From contig CAJNDS010002435.1 in NCBI GenBank assembly GCA_905221605.1, forward strand, positions 1,270,037 through 1,334,036: a DNA stretch of 64,000 nucleotides, written 5' to 3'. A model generated the notes under the pieces. The model did not search any database. It was not told where the DNA came from and was given only the letters and a program-made list of their open reading frames with translations. Origin of the DNA: Symbiodinium natans (taxonomy: Eukaryota; Sar; Dinophyceae; Suessiales; Symbiodiniaceae). The translations under genes were made by a program, and so were the position numbers. This document shows positions 45,352-55,960 of this stretch, in pieces. The stretch's first letter is position 1, and the number at the start of each line of letters is the position of its first letter.

Positions 45352-48300
45352 GGCATTTTTTTTGTGAGTGAAAGGACGGCCTCGGATAGCAAAAGCAATC
45401 ACGGTGATTCGTCTGATCATGTCCCAACGCCGTCGTGTTTCTACGTTTTTCCCTTTCTTTTCTGGTTGTGCTGCCACAGAACTGAGCTTCTACGCAGCAC
45501 TGGGTGAGCCGCGACTCGGAACTCGATCGCCACTGGATCCAGCTGTGGCCGGGGGAGGCCCAATAACATGAAAAATGTTTAACATGAATGACATCCCGTC
45601 GCCGCCACGCACGCGAGATTGAAGAGTAAACTCGTTGAGGCACTCCGTTGCTGCCAATGCTCGCAAGACACATGCAGACCTACTGTGTAGACGGAGCCAT
45701 ACGGACCGATATCTTGATGCGCCTCCCCCCCCCCCTCCCACCCAACCAGCCCTGCTTTCAAAGTCAACTACTCTTCTGGCACCCACGGCGATAGAAGCGG
45801 AGAGACAGGAACATTGCAGGATATTGCCGGCAGCTTCATGAATTTCAATATGCCAATGAAAATAACGAACGGTTACACTCGTGGTACGGCGCCAACCTCG
45901 CTGGCCGCTTTTGGTGGCCACTATTAAGGATGACATAGATGTGCATCTCATGTGGAAGAATCTCCTTCTGGGCTGCACGAAGGCTTCCTCTCAAGCACTC
46001 TCGGATGGGCGAACTGCTGCGAGGCGGGGCCTTCTTCGCAGCGACTTTATGCCATCGGGGAGTGTCCGAATGGCTGAAGCTAGAATGAGCTTCAGCTCTA
46101 CGAAAGAAAGTGAGATGGCCAGGGTCTCCGCTTGCGCATCTATGCGCAGGTCGTGCGACAGCATGATGTTACGTTGGCATGTATGTCCGTGCTTATCTCT
46201 TGAGCTTTTCGACAGGGGCAGCGCCTGTCTTACAGAATGGCTATGGGAGTCGTTTCTTCCCAGATACTACCGATTTCCAGTAGTACTCGGATATTGCGTT
46301 GACGCACATTCCTTGGCTGCTGTGAAACTCCGAAGCGGCTTCAATTCAGCTCCATCCAGAGAAGCCTAACCAGAGCTCGTACGAGCAGACGAACCGCGAG
46401 CTCGGGAGCATCAAGGAGGAGCTTGACTCGCATGGTCGCAATTCCTCCACATCCAGTTCTGAGCCCTGAGCCCTTCTCTCAATCCGCTCTTGCTTCCTCA
46501 AAGTAATCCGATCTGTCGTCGCTTCCTCAAGGAATGGGTTTCATTGCGTTTGAGCCGTGGACTATCGTGGACTGAAGTAGCAAAGTCGTGCAACTCAGGC
46601 TGCTCTCTGCGGAGCGGAGTGAGGCATTGGAGATCCTTGCCAAGCTGCCGGACACCGCCCACTGGCTGCACTGGCAAATGTGCTGGCCGAGCTGCCGCTC
46701 GTGTTATGGACACCCCGCAAGATGTTGAACTGTTGAAGCTTGCTGCGCTTTTCCTGCCACGGAGATGCATCAGCGCCGAGGTGCGTGAGGTCATGCATGA
46801 GCCAATGCTGTGCCTGAGCTGCACAAGTACAACTTGGAACCCCCTCCTGAGTTTTCCTACAGGTCACACCTATCTCCCTGAAAGGTCACTATTTTGGCAT
46901 GGGCTCGTTTGCAGTCTTTCAAACCGTCACTGAATCCAACCGCGCGAAACGCATAAGAGACTGCGCATTCCCAGCTTGCAAAACAGTTCGTGCGGAGAAT
47001 CACGAAGCCAGCAAAGCATCGAGCCCAGGAAGAGAGTTGCTCGCTTGATCATGGTCCATGTGAGCGAGGTCGGGTTATGCAGAAGTCCCGCAGAACACAA
47101 GACTCACTGGACAGCAGATTCAAGTCCCATGAACCCCGGAGCGAATGTGGGAACAAGCGGAGACCTAAATTGCAGTGTGGCTGTACAGCGGTTAGCCTAC
47201 CTCATGCTAGCCTCAACCGTTTTCCTCTGACATGTGCCAGCTCTTTCAACAGTATTCACCTTTAGCGGGCGAACAGGGCAACTAGAAAGAGCAAAATCAT
47301 GCAGAAGATAAAGCCCCTTGCATCGATGACACCATGACTAGCTGCAGCACATTCACATTGCAGCATCAGAATCACAACCACCCTCATCATTGCCATCGGC
47401 ATTATCTACATCAGCAGCAGCAGCAGCAGCGGCAGCAGCAGCGGCAGCAGCAGCGGCATCACGGCCATCATCCTCACCATCACAAGCAGCATCCACATCC
47501 TCGTCACTTAGCAAACTTGAGCGATTTTATGAATGAACCGAACAGACGGCAGGGTGAATCCTGCATGTTATGTTTGCAGTTGCCCGTCTTTACGTTGACC
47601 GTCGTGGTCGTCTTCATCCTCGTCATCACCACAATCACCACAATCACCATCATTCATGGTCAGCATCAGGCACTCTGTGGGTCCCCCCCTTGACGGTTTT
47701 CGCCAGGTCTCGGAAGCGGCCAGCTTGGCATTCCGAATGCTTGGTGCGCTGGGAACGGGGCAGCGCATGCAGCATGATTGAGCACGCATCTTTGAGTTCT
47801 GATTTCAAGCAACCTCCTTGAATTCTCCCCTAAGTTCCAAGCGCTTGTTCCCTGAGATCTGCATGGCTACGGAGAGCTCTCCATTTCTGCATTGGAGGAC
47901 AATCAGAAAGTGTTCAGTGACTCGGATTTTCTGTCAGGAACTTGCTTTACCGACCTCTGACTCCGTTTCGTGCTTTCACTTCGAGCCTTCCAAGGTGACG
48001 GAAGGTTGCCAGACGATTTGGACGTTTTGTTCGCATCCTTGCAGCAACATGAGCTCACTCCTGCTAGTGGACACTCCCACCATGCAAGCCTTAGCGGCTA
48101 CAATCGCGAGTCAAGGATGCGATGGACCTGAACCGAGATGGCGCGGGTGCCCAGCACAGTGTTCTGCCGGAACCTGTTTGGTGCCCAATAATTCAGCTTT
48201 GCTGCATGAGTCTGATAACTGCCCGCGCACCCAGGCTACATCAGCTATCGGGCCTTCCTGGCAGTAACACTTTCGGATGACATCCGCTGCAACTCCAACA

Positions 48301-48610
48301 TCCTCGAGGTGCCTTGTCATTGCATGTCAGTCAGGGTTTTGGCCCGTTTAGGGTTTCAAGGGAGTTGGGGTTTAGGTTGTGGATGTCGAGCATTGAAGGT
48401 GACTTTCCGAATCCTGGACACCGACAAGGAGTCCGGACTTGCGTTGGGTTCCGAACAGACCCTGGGTGGAGCAACTGGTGTTCGAAATTGTTCGAAGAAC
48501 TGCATGATGTGAACAATGTGTACAGGATGGCTTCATTGGACACACAGACTTGGCGAAGGCATGGCCAAGTTGAAGAGTTGCAAATGCAGTTGGAGATCAT
48601 GCAACTCTGA
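40381..48610 (+). CDS. Calcium-dependent protein kinase-like (kinase domain plus EF-hands)
   Basis: A Ser/Thr kinase domain and, 2.7 kb further on, EF-hand exons lie on the same strand with no competing gene end seen between. That order is the CDPK architecture of alveolates and plants, in which Ca2+ binding to the EF-hands releases an autoinhibited kinase. The kinase part has the Gly loop, catalytic Lys, alpha-C Glu, the catalytic loop HYDIKPEN, DLG in place of DFG, APE, and DVWSCG. At least three EF-hand loops follow, two of them split by introns. The N terminus before the Gly loop and the autoinhibitory linker are not resolved, and the stop is uncertain (TGA at 48608-48610 in one frame). 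Two separate genes (a kinase and a calmodulin-like protein) remain possible. Confidence 0.75.
43790..44720. other. Large kinase intron without recognisable content
   Basis: A+T-richer purine/pyrimidine-biased DNA: AGAAGAAGCAGAAGAAGGAGAG near 43980, then CTTCTTCCTCGTCTCCTCC near 44050, which are mutually complementary and could fold. No protein-like segment on either strand. Confidence 0.4.
46365..46975 (+). CDS. Unassigned exons between kinase domain and EF-hands
   Basis: Protein-like segments: 46370-46435 (YEQTNRELGSIKEELDSHG), 46600-46672 (LLSAERSEALEILAKLPDTA then HWLHW), 46720-46790 (ELLKLAALFLPRRCISAE) and 46880-46970 (MGSFAVFQTVTESNRAKRIR). They lie where the CDPK autoinhibitory junction should be, but I cannot match them to it. 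An unrelated insert or another gene is possible. Confidence 0.35.
47334..47693 (+). CDS. CAG-repeat, Gln/His-rich open frame
   Basis: An ATG-initiated frame has a polyglutamine stretch from CAGCAG repeats (47411-47455) interrupted by CGG, then a His-rich stretch (HHGHHPHHHKQHPHPRH) and a second CAT/CAC-rich patch. It sits between the kinase and EF-hand exons. A low-complexity intronic repeat is more likely than a gene. Confidence 0.2.
   Translation: MTSCSTFTLQHQNHNHPHHCHRHYLHQQQQQQRQQQRQQQRHHGHHPHHHKQHPHPRHLANLSDFMNEPNRRQGESCMLCLQLPVFTLTVVVVFILVITTITTITIIHGQHQALCGSPP
47995..48558 (+). CDS. EF-hand exons of the CDPK-like gene
   Basis: 47995-48066 GDGRLPDDLDVLFASLQQHE (second half of a loop and exiting helix). 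48116-48140 DAMDLNRDG joins 48235-48285 YISYRAFLAVTLSDDI, giving the loop DLNRDGYISYRA, in which position 12 is Ala instead of Glu. 48399-48428 VTFRILDTDK joins 48526-48558 DGFIGHTDLAK, giving a complete 12-residue loop DTDKDGFIGHTD. Donors are GATG|GCGCGG and ACAAG|GAGTCC; acceptors are CCCAG|G and TACAG|G. Both joins restore the Ca2+ loop exactly, which supports the boundaries. A fourth EF-hand was not found. Confidence 0.8.
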
Positions 48611-51600
48611 AGGTTTTCGGGCATGGACCAGCCGCTAGGCAGCACCTGGCAAGCTCAGATGCGCAGAAGCCCTACGGCTCTCAATGAGCACCTGAGGCAT
48701 AGGGTTTGTGACGGAAGAGGGATGGACATGCACTTGCCTGTCGCGCATGCGCAAGAGTGAGATTTCGAAGTGAGCGTGCCGTGGTGGCACCCTGGACAAA
48801 GGACTCGGAAGTGTGCAGTCTGACCGTGAATGAAGTCAGCCGGGCCCTTCGGCATGCAAGAGTGCACAAAGGGATGCACAAAGGGACGCACAACGGGATG
48901 TACATGGAGACTTCTCGGATCGGATCCCGGCAGCGCTGAACATGTCTGTTTCAGCCGTCAGGGGCTTCGCAAACTTCCACAGCTTCCAACTAGCATTTCT
49001 TTGTTTTCCTTTGCCTTCCTCAGTGCCTGGCGACTTGCAGAGCAGAGCCCAGAAACATCGGATGTTCCAGGTTCAAGTATTGTTCTCAGGACAGCAAGGT
49101 CTCCTGGCAAAGCTTCTTACGGCTTCTGGCACCAGAGTTAATCGTGGCCACTTGGCTGAGGGACGTTGCTGCCTCAGGTTTCAGGATACTTTGGGCAACC
49201 TATCGGGGTTCAGCGGAGTTATACATCGGCTCAGCACTAGTGTGCTTAACCTGTTCAGCGTGCTCAGGCACAACATCAACCCCCATCTGTCGAAGTCCAA
49301 AAACAGTCCTTCCTTACTCTACTCTGCAGGCCGACGCTTTGCGTCAGCATTGCTTGCAGCTCGCAGAAGCCAGACGCCAGCCAGCAACACCAACGGTGCT
49401 GACACACTGAAGTGCTGCGGGCATCGACTGTACAGCTTGATCCGATTTACAGAAATGCGCGGCCGCTTGGCCTTTGAACACTAGCTTCTTGACGCCGACG
49501 AGGCTCAGAACCAAGACTAGTGACACCATGTCATTATGGAGTCATGCCCACATCCAAGAGCTACCTGCGCTTTACAACAGTTTTCTGGGAAGACTATGGA
49601 AGATTAGCCCCATATCCGGATAGATAGATGTAGATTTCTGCGCGTTCCCAGTGTCCAAGTCACGGCTAGGTGAGAGGATTTGCATGACTCTACCAAAGCA
49701 TGGAGGACAGAATGATCAACAAACGAAGAGCAACGGACAGCCGCAGCTGGCTGATTGGACTCGCAACTTTTGCCCCCGCCCCGAGGGCCCTGAAAAGGGT
49801 CCCTCGGGCCTGGGTCACTGCAGACCCGAAGCAATCTGGTGTCTTCTGATGTGGAGGTTGCCTTTACAACCCTATGAGATTGCAATTTTGTTCTGATGGT
49901 CTGACGGGACGTCTTTCTGGTCTCCAATTACTAGAGTTTGGAATCCATGAGCAGATATCTTGGGGCCCCGTTTCGGGTCGACCATGTAACTGGAATGAGA
50001 TGGTTGTTGAGGCCACTTAGGAGTTTGGTATTCTGTCGTCTCAAGTTCAAACCGAGAGTGTGGCCATCAGAACTTGGCATCCTAAAAGCCAACCCCGTAA
50101 GCAGATTCCACGGTGGTGGACAATGCTTGCCAGCACGGGAAGCACACACGCAGATCACCTTCCCCCTCCCACCTCCACCCCGCCCCAAAAAAGGACACCG
50201 TAAGATCCCCTAAGCAGATTCCACGACAGACCAGGTCTCACGTAAAAAAGACTAGCCAAATGCAGCAGATAAGTTCATCTGATGAGTTTCACTTGCAGAT
50301 TTGCAGGAACGAGCTTAATCAAGGCTACGGAAGTATCTTTTGTGGCTGTGCGCGCATTATTTTTTCGAATTAGCGCGGCTAGCTCCAATAAAATTGTCCA
50401 AGCCAACCGCACTAGCGAAATAAATTAAGTAGTTAAACTACAAATCTGGTAGAAGTCGCTTTTCAAAATCAGTCCAGTATCTTGAAATCATGACACGGGC
50501 GGTTCAAGATGTAGTTTTCGTCTTGTCGTTCGAGTCCGGCCGCACCCTCAGCCTGGAGTAGAAAAATGTTTTTGCTGCGACTTAAAGAGGTTTTATTTTG
50601 CAATTTTCGAGTTGAAGTGGGGCCTTCTGGCTACGCGCAGGTGTGATGCAAAGAAGGAGGCGGGAGGACTAGGCAAGCCTCAATATGCATGCCACTTCGG
50701 GGCTTGCAGGCCTAAACCGCCACAAAACACAAAATCAGTCACAAAGCTGACTTGGTAGAGTTCGGACCAGAGGATGTCAGATCGCTTCGGAAGCTGCTGA
50801 ATTTTAATGGCGAGGACCACTTTTGAAACAGTGCATTTTGCTGGAGGTTTCATGTCGGAAGAAGACGGTGCCTTTTCTTATCATCCGTTCCAGATGCATC
50901 TTCCGACACGACTCCTGAGCAAGCTTGCTCCTTTGAAGCGGTTTCTGGTTTCTGCTTTGTTCTGGCCGGGCTGCCGATTCTGCAGCTAGTTTCATCCAGA
51001 AGCCTCGCCGTCAACCCACCAAGACAATGCAGATGCCGAGTACAGTACGGCATATTGCCCCACTCACGCCTGGCATCAACATGCAAGGCAATCAGAGCAG
51101 TTCAGGTTGTGATGCACTTGTTGGGTAGTTCTATATATACAGAAGTATAGAGTCGGCACGGTGCGGCATTCAAAGTGTGTGTGTTTCTGTGCGACATCCA
51201 TTCCGCTGACGTCCAGCGTTCCCTGACCACCGACCAGTCAAGACAGGACGAGATAGCAATAAATCTATAAAAATCTGCCAGTCGCAACGGCTGTGCATGC
51301 CGGAGGTCAGGCTGGGACATTGCATGACAATCGGCCAGCTCTTAAAGTGATGCTGGCAGTCCACTTCTGATCAGCGTTGAAACGCATGCGTTGACGGAGC
51401 ATTCCGACTCAAAGAGGAAAAAATCGCCATCGCCGCAAGGAGTTTTATGCAAGGTGCGTGGTCGCATAAGGTTTGTGCAAGAGGCGGAAAGAGTTTCTCT
51501 GCTTACTCAGCGGCTCATGCGTCATATTATCGCGCAAGACCTTGAAGCTTTGGCTGTGGCACTGACCAACAGCACAAACAAAAGCTTCCGTGCAACATTG

Positions 51601-52542
51601 TCTCATTCTCGTACAATGTTGACACGATGAGGTCGTCGATTCGTGACACTCCAATTGCGTGCTCCAATTGGCTCTGTATCAGGGCTTAGCCTACATTATT
51701 CAGTAGTCCAAGTCTACAGTCCGCAATGTTGGAGTTGCAAATCCCCGAAATAGTCCCGCTTGCAGTTGCAATTCTGCGTCTCCCAGTCAGTCCAAAGAAG
51801 GCTCCTCGAAGAGGAAGTTCAGATGAGTTGGGCCCCAGAGCAACATGGTGCGCCGGCGGCTGAGTGATGCCGGGTGTGGCGGCCGAGGCCATGGCAGGGC
51901 AGCACTGTTACAAAGGCTTACCAGTCTTGAGTTGGGCTTCTAGGTTCACACATCAGAAGTTCGACTGGTTTCGCGAAGCATACTTGGCTGCATGAGGTGC
52001 CGGTCGCGGTTCGCGCGGAGGCTACGACGAGGCCAGCCGTTGTCGCGTAATGTCGCGTGGTGACATAGCCGGAGACAGGCAAGGCAACATAGCGTGCAGA
52101 AGTCAAGCTGGAGGTATCTATACACACCAAAGCACTTCAACGCGAAAAGAGTGTACTTCAGGTGCAGCCTGGTTCAGCCCCACGAGGATCGCGAGGCCAG
52201 ATCCTGACACGTGACATAGACTGCGGTACAAAAGCTGCGAGTGATGGCATGCTCAGGTGTAGGGAGAACGCGTACCATCACTAACCCCTGCTGCACCAAG
52301 TGGCAACATCTCGTCGAAGCCTCTTCTTGCAATTTGTGCTGCCTGCACTGCCAGGAGACAGACGTCCGTCTAATCCGCTGGCTGCTGGCCAAGTCAAGCA
52401 TGTGGCTTTGAAATGCCCTTGGCACTGCAAAGCAGGGGAGTTTGTTTGGTCCTGCGGGGTTTCGAATAGTTCGATGGCAGTACGTAGGGGATTTCTAGCA
52501 TTTGAGATGCTCTAGGTGAACTGAGTTGAACTGCTTGAAGGT
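48611..52542. other. Gap between CDPK-like and fascin-like genes
   Basis: Only two protein-like fragments were seen on the + strand: 49330-49385 (ADALRQHCLQLAEARRQPA after CTGCAG) and 51470-51590 (below). 48855-48905 has a GGGATGCACAAAGGGAC tandem repeat. 50350-50600 is A+T-richer and without protein-like frames. Confidence 0.4.
51470..51590 (+). CDS. Candidate helical exon
   Basis: After CATAAG the frame reads FVQEAERVSLLTQRLMRHII then AQDLEALAVALTNSTNK. The AQDLEALAVAL core resembles the NGDLEEAL modules at 7-23 kb, but the similarity is weak. No partner exon was found nearby. Confidence 0.35.
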
Positions 52543-53686
52543 ATGATTCGACGTGAGACCTTTGAATCGCAACGAGGCCACAATGGCAAGCACATCAAGA
52601 CCGAATCCAACGAAGAGCTACGTGCCTCCAGCTCGGCCACGTGGCTAAGAACCCCAAGGCGACGATACCTTCAGGTGGAGCAATTTTGTATTTTCTGGGC
52701 TTGCTTGCGTGGTGTTGCTTATGTCTCTCTCAAAGGTCATCAAGGAGCCAGAGAAGTTCGAGGTCGAGCATTGCGAAAGTGAGTCGATCTTCTTGAAATC
52801 CCACATGGGGAAGTATTTGACGGTGGACAAGAACGGCGATGTTCGTGCATCAGGAGAGGTAGGGCTGAAGTGGGGAAAGAAGTTTGTCGACACAGTCCCC
52901 TACGACCTGTACAGCAAGTGGGACGAACTTGTAACCGATGCGACGCTCACCTTGCAAATTCGCCAGGAGCAATTGCCTCCGACGCGTCTGCCTTTCAAGT
53001 TGTGGCCCAGGACCAAGCCGACAGCGTGGGGGTCAACTGTACGGGGACAAGAGTATCTTCAGTTCCTAAGATTTCTTTGCAGGAGAACGGTCTTGTCGCC
53101 TTGCGTAGCCACTGTGGCTTCCTGGCCGCTGAAGCAAACGGCCGCATCCGTGCCAATCGAACGCTGGTAGGCCCAGCGGGAGGGCTCGATTGTTTGCACA
53201 GCTTTGCATTGGCGCAGAAGCTCTTAGCATCTTGGTAGCTCGTTGAAAGAAGAAAGAAAGAAATCAGAGAGAGGGAAAATGTCACGTTAGGCGGGAGCGG
53301 CACCTCCTCAAACCGAGCTTTCACGCTACTAGCTCGCTGACACATCCCTTCCCACGCAGTACATCCAGTGACACAGGCCGCATGCGCAACGTCAGCAGAT
53401 TGTTGCTACTGCGGCAAGCAACTTCTAAGACGCGCGCAGGCAGCCAAGTGTTGCCTTTGCAGGAACAACTATGCGTCCACAGCTCCATCCATTTGCTTTG
53501 ATAATGTCTGTGTGGGAACGTGGAAGAAGGGCGTCACCCCTTAGGCCCATGAACTACCAAGAAGCACACGCGCACGCACGCATGCGAGCTTGCTGCTTCA
53601 CCGAACTTGTTTGTGGAGGAAGCTGGGAAATGTTTGAGGTCAAGGACCCGTGTCTTGCTAGCGCAGCACCGATCAGCGCGTCATGA
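52543..53686 (+). CDS. Fascin-like beta-trefoil protein (likely actin-bundling)
   Basis: Three repeat signatures of the fascin beta-trefoil fold: GHNGKHIKTESNEELRAS (about 52573-52628), IFLKSHMGKYLTVDKNGDVR then ASGE (52736-52858, after CAAAG, donor GAGAG|GTAGG), and GLVALRSHCGFLAAEANGRI then RANRTLV (within 52967-53170). The last exon, 53619-53686, starts after GTGGAG and reads GSWEMFEVKDPCLASAAPIS before TGA; W-E-x-F-E-V is the strand that opens each trefoil unit. The phase joins as GTA G|GA AGC (V-G-S). Fascin domains bind and bundle actin; many protist versions are single short domains of unknown role. The start is uncertain: the ATG at 52543 opens the first repeat, but an upstream exon is likely. 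Small size suggests one trefoil domain. Confidence 0.75.
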
Positions 53687-54221
53687 TGCACGATCACACA
53701 AGTGAAGCGAAACATGGCGGCCCGTGCACGGCCTCCGAGAAGGAGTCATTCACAGATCCATTCTGTGGAGAGGACCGCTCTGGAAGGAGCAAAGGGAGGC
53801 CTAGTGAAGAACCTCCGCAGCCAGCAGCCTGGCCATGACACAGCAGCAAGGAGGAGGATTCTGGTTCCATAGGCTTTGTTTATTGTGTTCTAGCTCCAGC
53901 ATCTCTACTGGGCAGTGCCTCGGCTTAAGGATGAGGAAGACGATGCACACATCGCCTTCTTTGATGCCTTCTGCCGCTTAGACGCACCATAAGCTGCAGC
54001 CTTAGTCTTTCGAGGGATCTTCCGGCTCAGATCCAAGCTCATACAGTCTGATGACTTGTCCAAGCTGCAACAAGTCACAGCCTTCAGATCCTTCAGTCTG
54101 GCAAACCTCTACGACGCCCTAAACTCTGCACGGGTCGATTTGTCAACAGATGTCCTGCCCCACCTGATCCCAACGATCCGCTGATTCAATGATTTTGTAG
54201 TACGTCTCCCAGACCACATAC

Positions 54222-54605
54222 GTGAGCCTAGGCCAAGTGGAGGCAGTTCTCACTGCGGAAGAGCGCTATGCGAAGACCCACCATGACCGCCCCAGGGTTC
54301 AGGGGTCTTCGCTGCCGGCCGTGTGCGCCTTCAGTCATGGCATGCTTTGTCTGGGCTTGGCTCAACCAAAAAAGAGAGAAGAGATCGATGTTACACGTCA
54401 CGAGGATCGAACGTCCGTGCTGTTCGAGAAGCGGGTGCAGGCCCGACGGCGCGATCGTGTGGAGTGGAGCTTGAAGCACTTCATTGAAGAGAAGGAGCAG
54501 CCCGGCATAGACTGGCATCAAAAAAGTGTTGTGCACCACCACAACAGATCATGTGGTGGCATGATGCATTGCAGTTGGCAAAGAAAAAGGCCTGTCTTCT
54601 GCTGA
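54222..54605 (+). CDS. Unknown protein or exon
   Basis: An open frame contains KKREEIDVTRHEDRTSVLFE and KRVQARRRDRVEWSLKHFIE, a charged helical stretch, and ends at TGA. An upstream part (VEAVLTAEERYAKTHHDRP) is also protein-like. Whether one exon or two is unclear. No family recognised. Confidence 0.35.
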   Translation: MSLGQVEAVLTAEERYAKTHHDRPRVQGSSLPAVCAFSHGMLCLGLAQPKKREEIDVTRHEDRTSVLFEKRVQARRRDRVEWSLKHFIEEKEQPGIDWHQKSVVHHHNRSCGGMMHCSWQRKRPVFC

Positions 54606-55019
54606 TCCGGATATGCTCAGTCTATGATCTCCTGTTCCTAAGAGGACGGCAGCTCTACAAGCTCGCCAGAGTAGACCCGTATTGCCTATTTTGAGGTATT
54701 CTCGGTCCTTCCGCGGCTGTTTGTCGGCGTGGGACATCACGCGTGTGGAGATGGAGGCAGATGGCGACCCGGCAAGTGTAGCTGGTAAGTGCGGCAATTG
54801 CAGCTGGTGAAGTCGTTCTACTCTGAGCCGAAGCTGCTCCTGCGCCGTGCGCGATGGGACTCTTGGGGGAAAGGAGTTGGGGGAATCGTTCCATTTCATT
54901 TCTTTCTGCTCTGATGGACATCGGGAAGGGAAGCATGAGACATCGATGATGTCATACGATGTCATCGTACCTTCACAGCTGAAACACATGCGGCAACCAT
55001 TCAGGGTTGGCTTGCGAGA

Positions 55020-55960
55020 AAGATTCAAAGACCCATGTGCCGAGACTTGTGTTCCAGGGAAACTTGCAGTACGTGCCCCGAACCGAGCACGGAGAAAAAC
55101 TCACTGGTCCACAAGTGAGGTGGCATTGAGAGTTTGCTTGACAAGATACCCACGCGCCGAGCCGAGATTTTAGGGGCAGCCAGCACACACAAACTCGAAA
55201 TGCAAGAGACGTGTCGCATTTTGCCGTGAATGAAGTTTACTGCGCTTGCCTCGAACCCAGCACGGAGAAGAACAAGAAGAACAGGCTTTTTCCGCAAACT
55301 AGATGACACTGAGAGTTTCTTCCCAAAACAGGAGCTTGGGGCTTAGGGGTACAAAAGACGCTGTGGATGTCGCCCCTGAACCGAGCACGGAGAAAATCAA
55401 ACTTGTTTCGATAAAATGTCATCGTGAGTTTGCTTGCGAGACCAGATGCACACATGTGTGCACCAGCAGCACGTGCAAGCTTGAGATACAAGGGACTTGG
55501 CGGCTGTGGCACAGGAAAATGGGACAAGATGCCCAGGTGCCAACAACTGGTGTGCCAGCATGCGCAAGCTTCCGATACAAAAGACTGCCGCACAGGAAAA
55601 CGGGAAACCAGCCGTGCTTGCCCCGAACCTAGAGCGAAGCAAAGCAAGCTTTTTCTGTAAGACTACATTGAGACTTTGCCTGTGAGACAAGATATCTATG
55701 GCGCGCAGTTGCATGGGAAAGACATGCGGTTGAAACGCAGGTGAGGTGACTTTGAGAGTTTGCTCGCAAGACAAGATACCTCTTGCGGAGATTTGTAAAA
55801 AGCCTGCACAAGATTGAGATACAAGAGACATGTTGGCTGTCGTGAGGGAGATCGGGATGGAGGTTTTTCCGTGCTTGCCCAAGCATGGAGAAAACACATT
55901 TTCCCCGCATGCAAGATGACATTGAGAATTTGGGACCTGCGTGCCAGAAGCAAACCTCTT
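55020..55960. repeat. Degenerate tandem repeat, unit about 120-200 bp
   Basis: Recurring blocks: CGAACC(G/C)AGCACGGAGAA(A/G)A, (A/G)TGACATTGAGAGTTTGCTTG-like text and GAGACAAGATACC-like text. They occur about five or six times (55075, 55250, 55375, 55625, 55740, 55870), with AGATACAAGAGACATGTTGGC-like spacers. Copies are heavily diverged. Confidence 0.75.
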
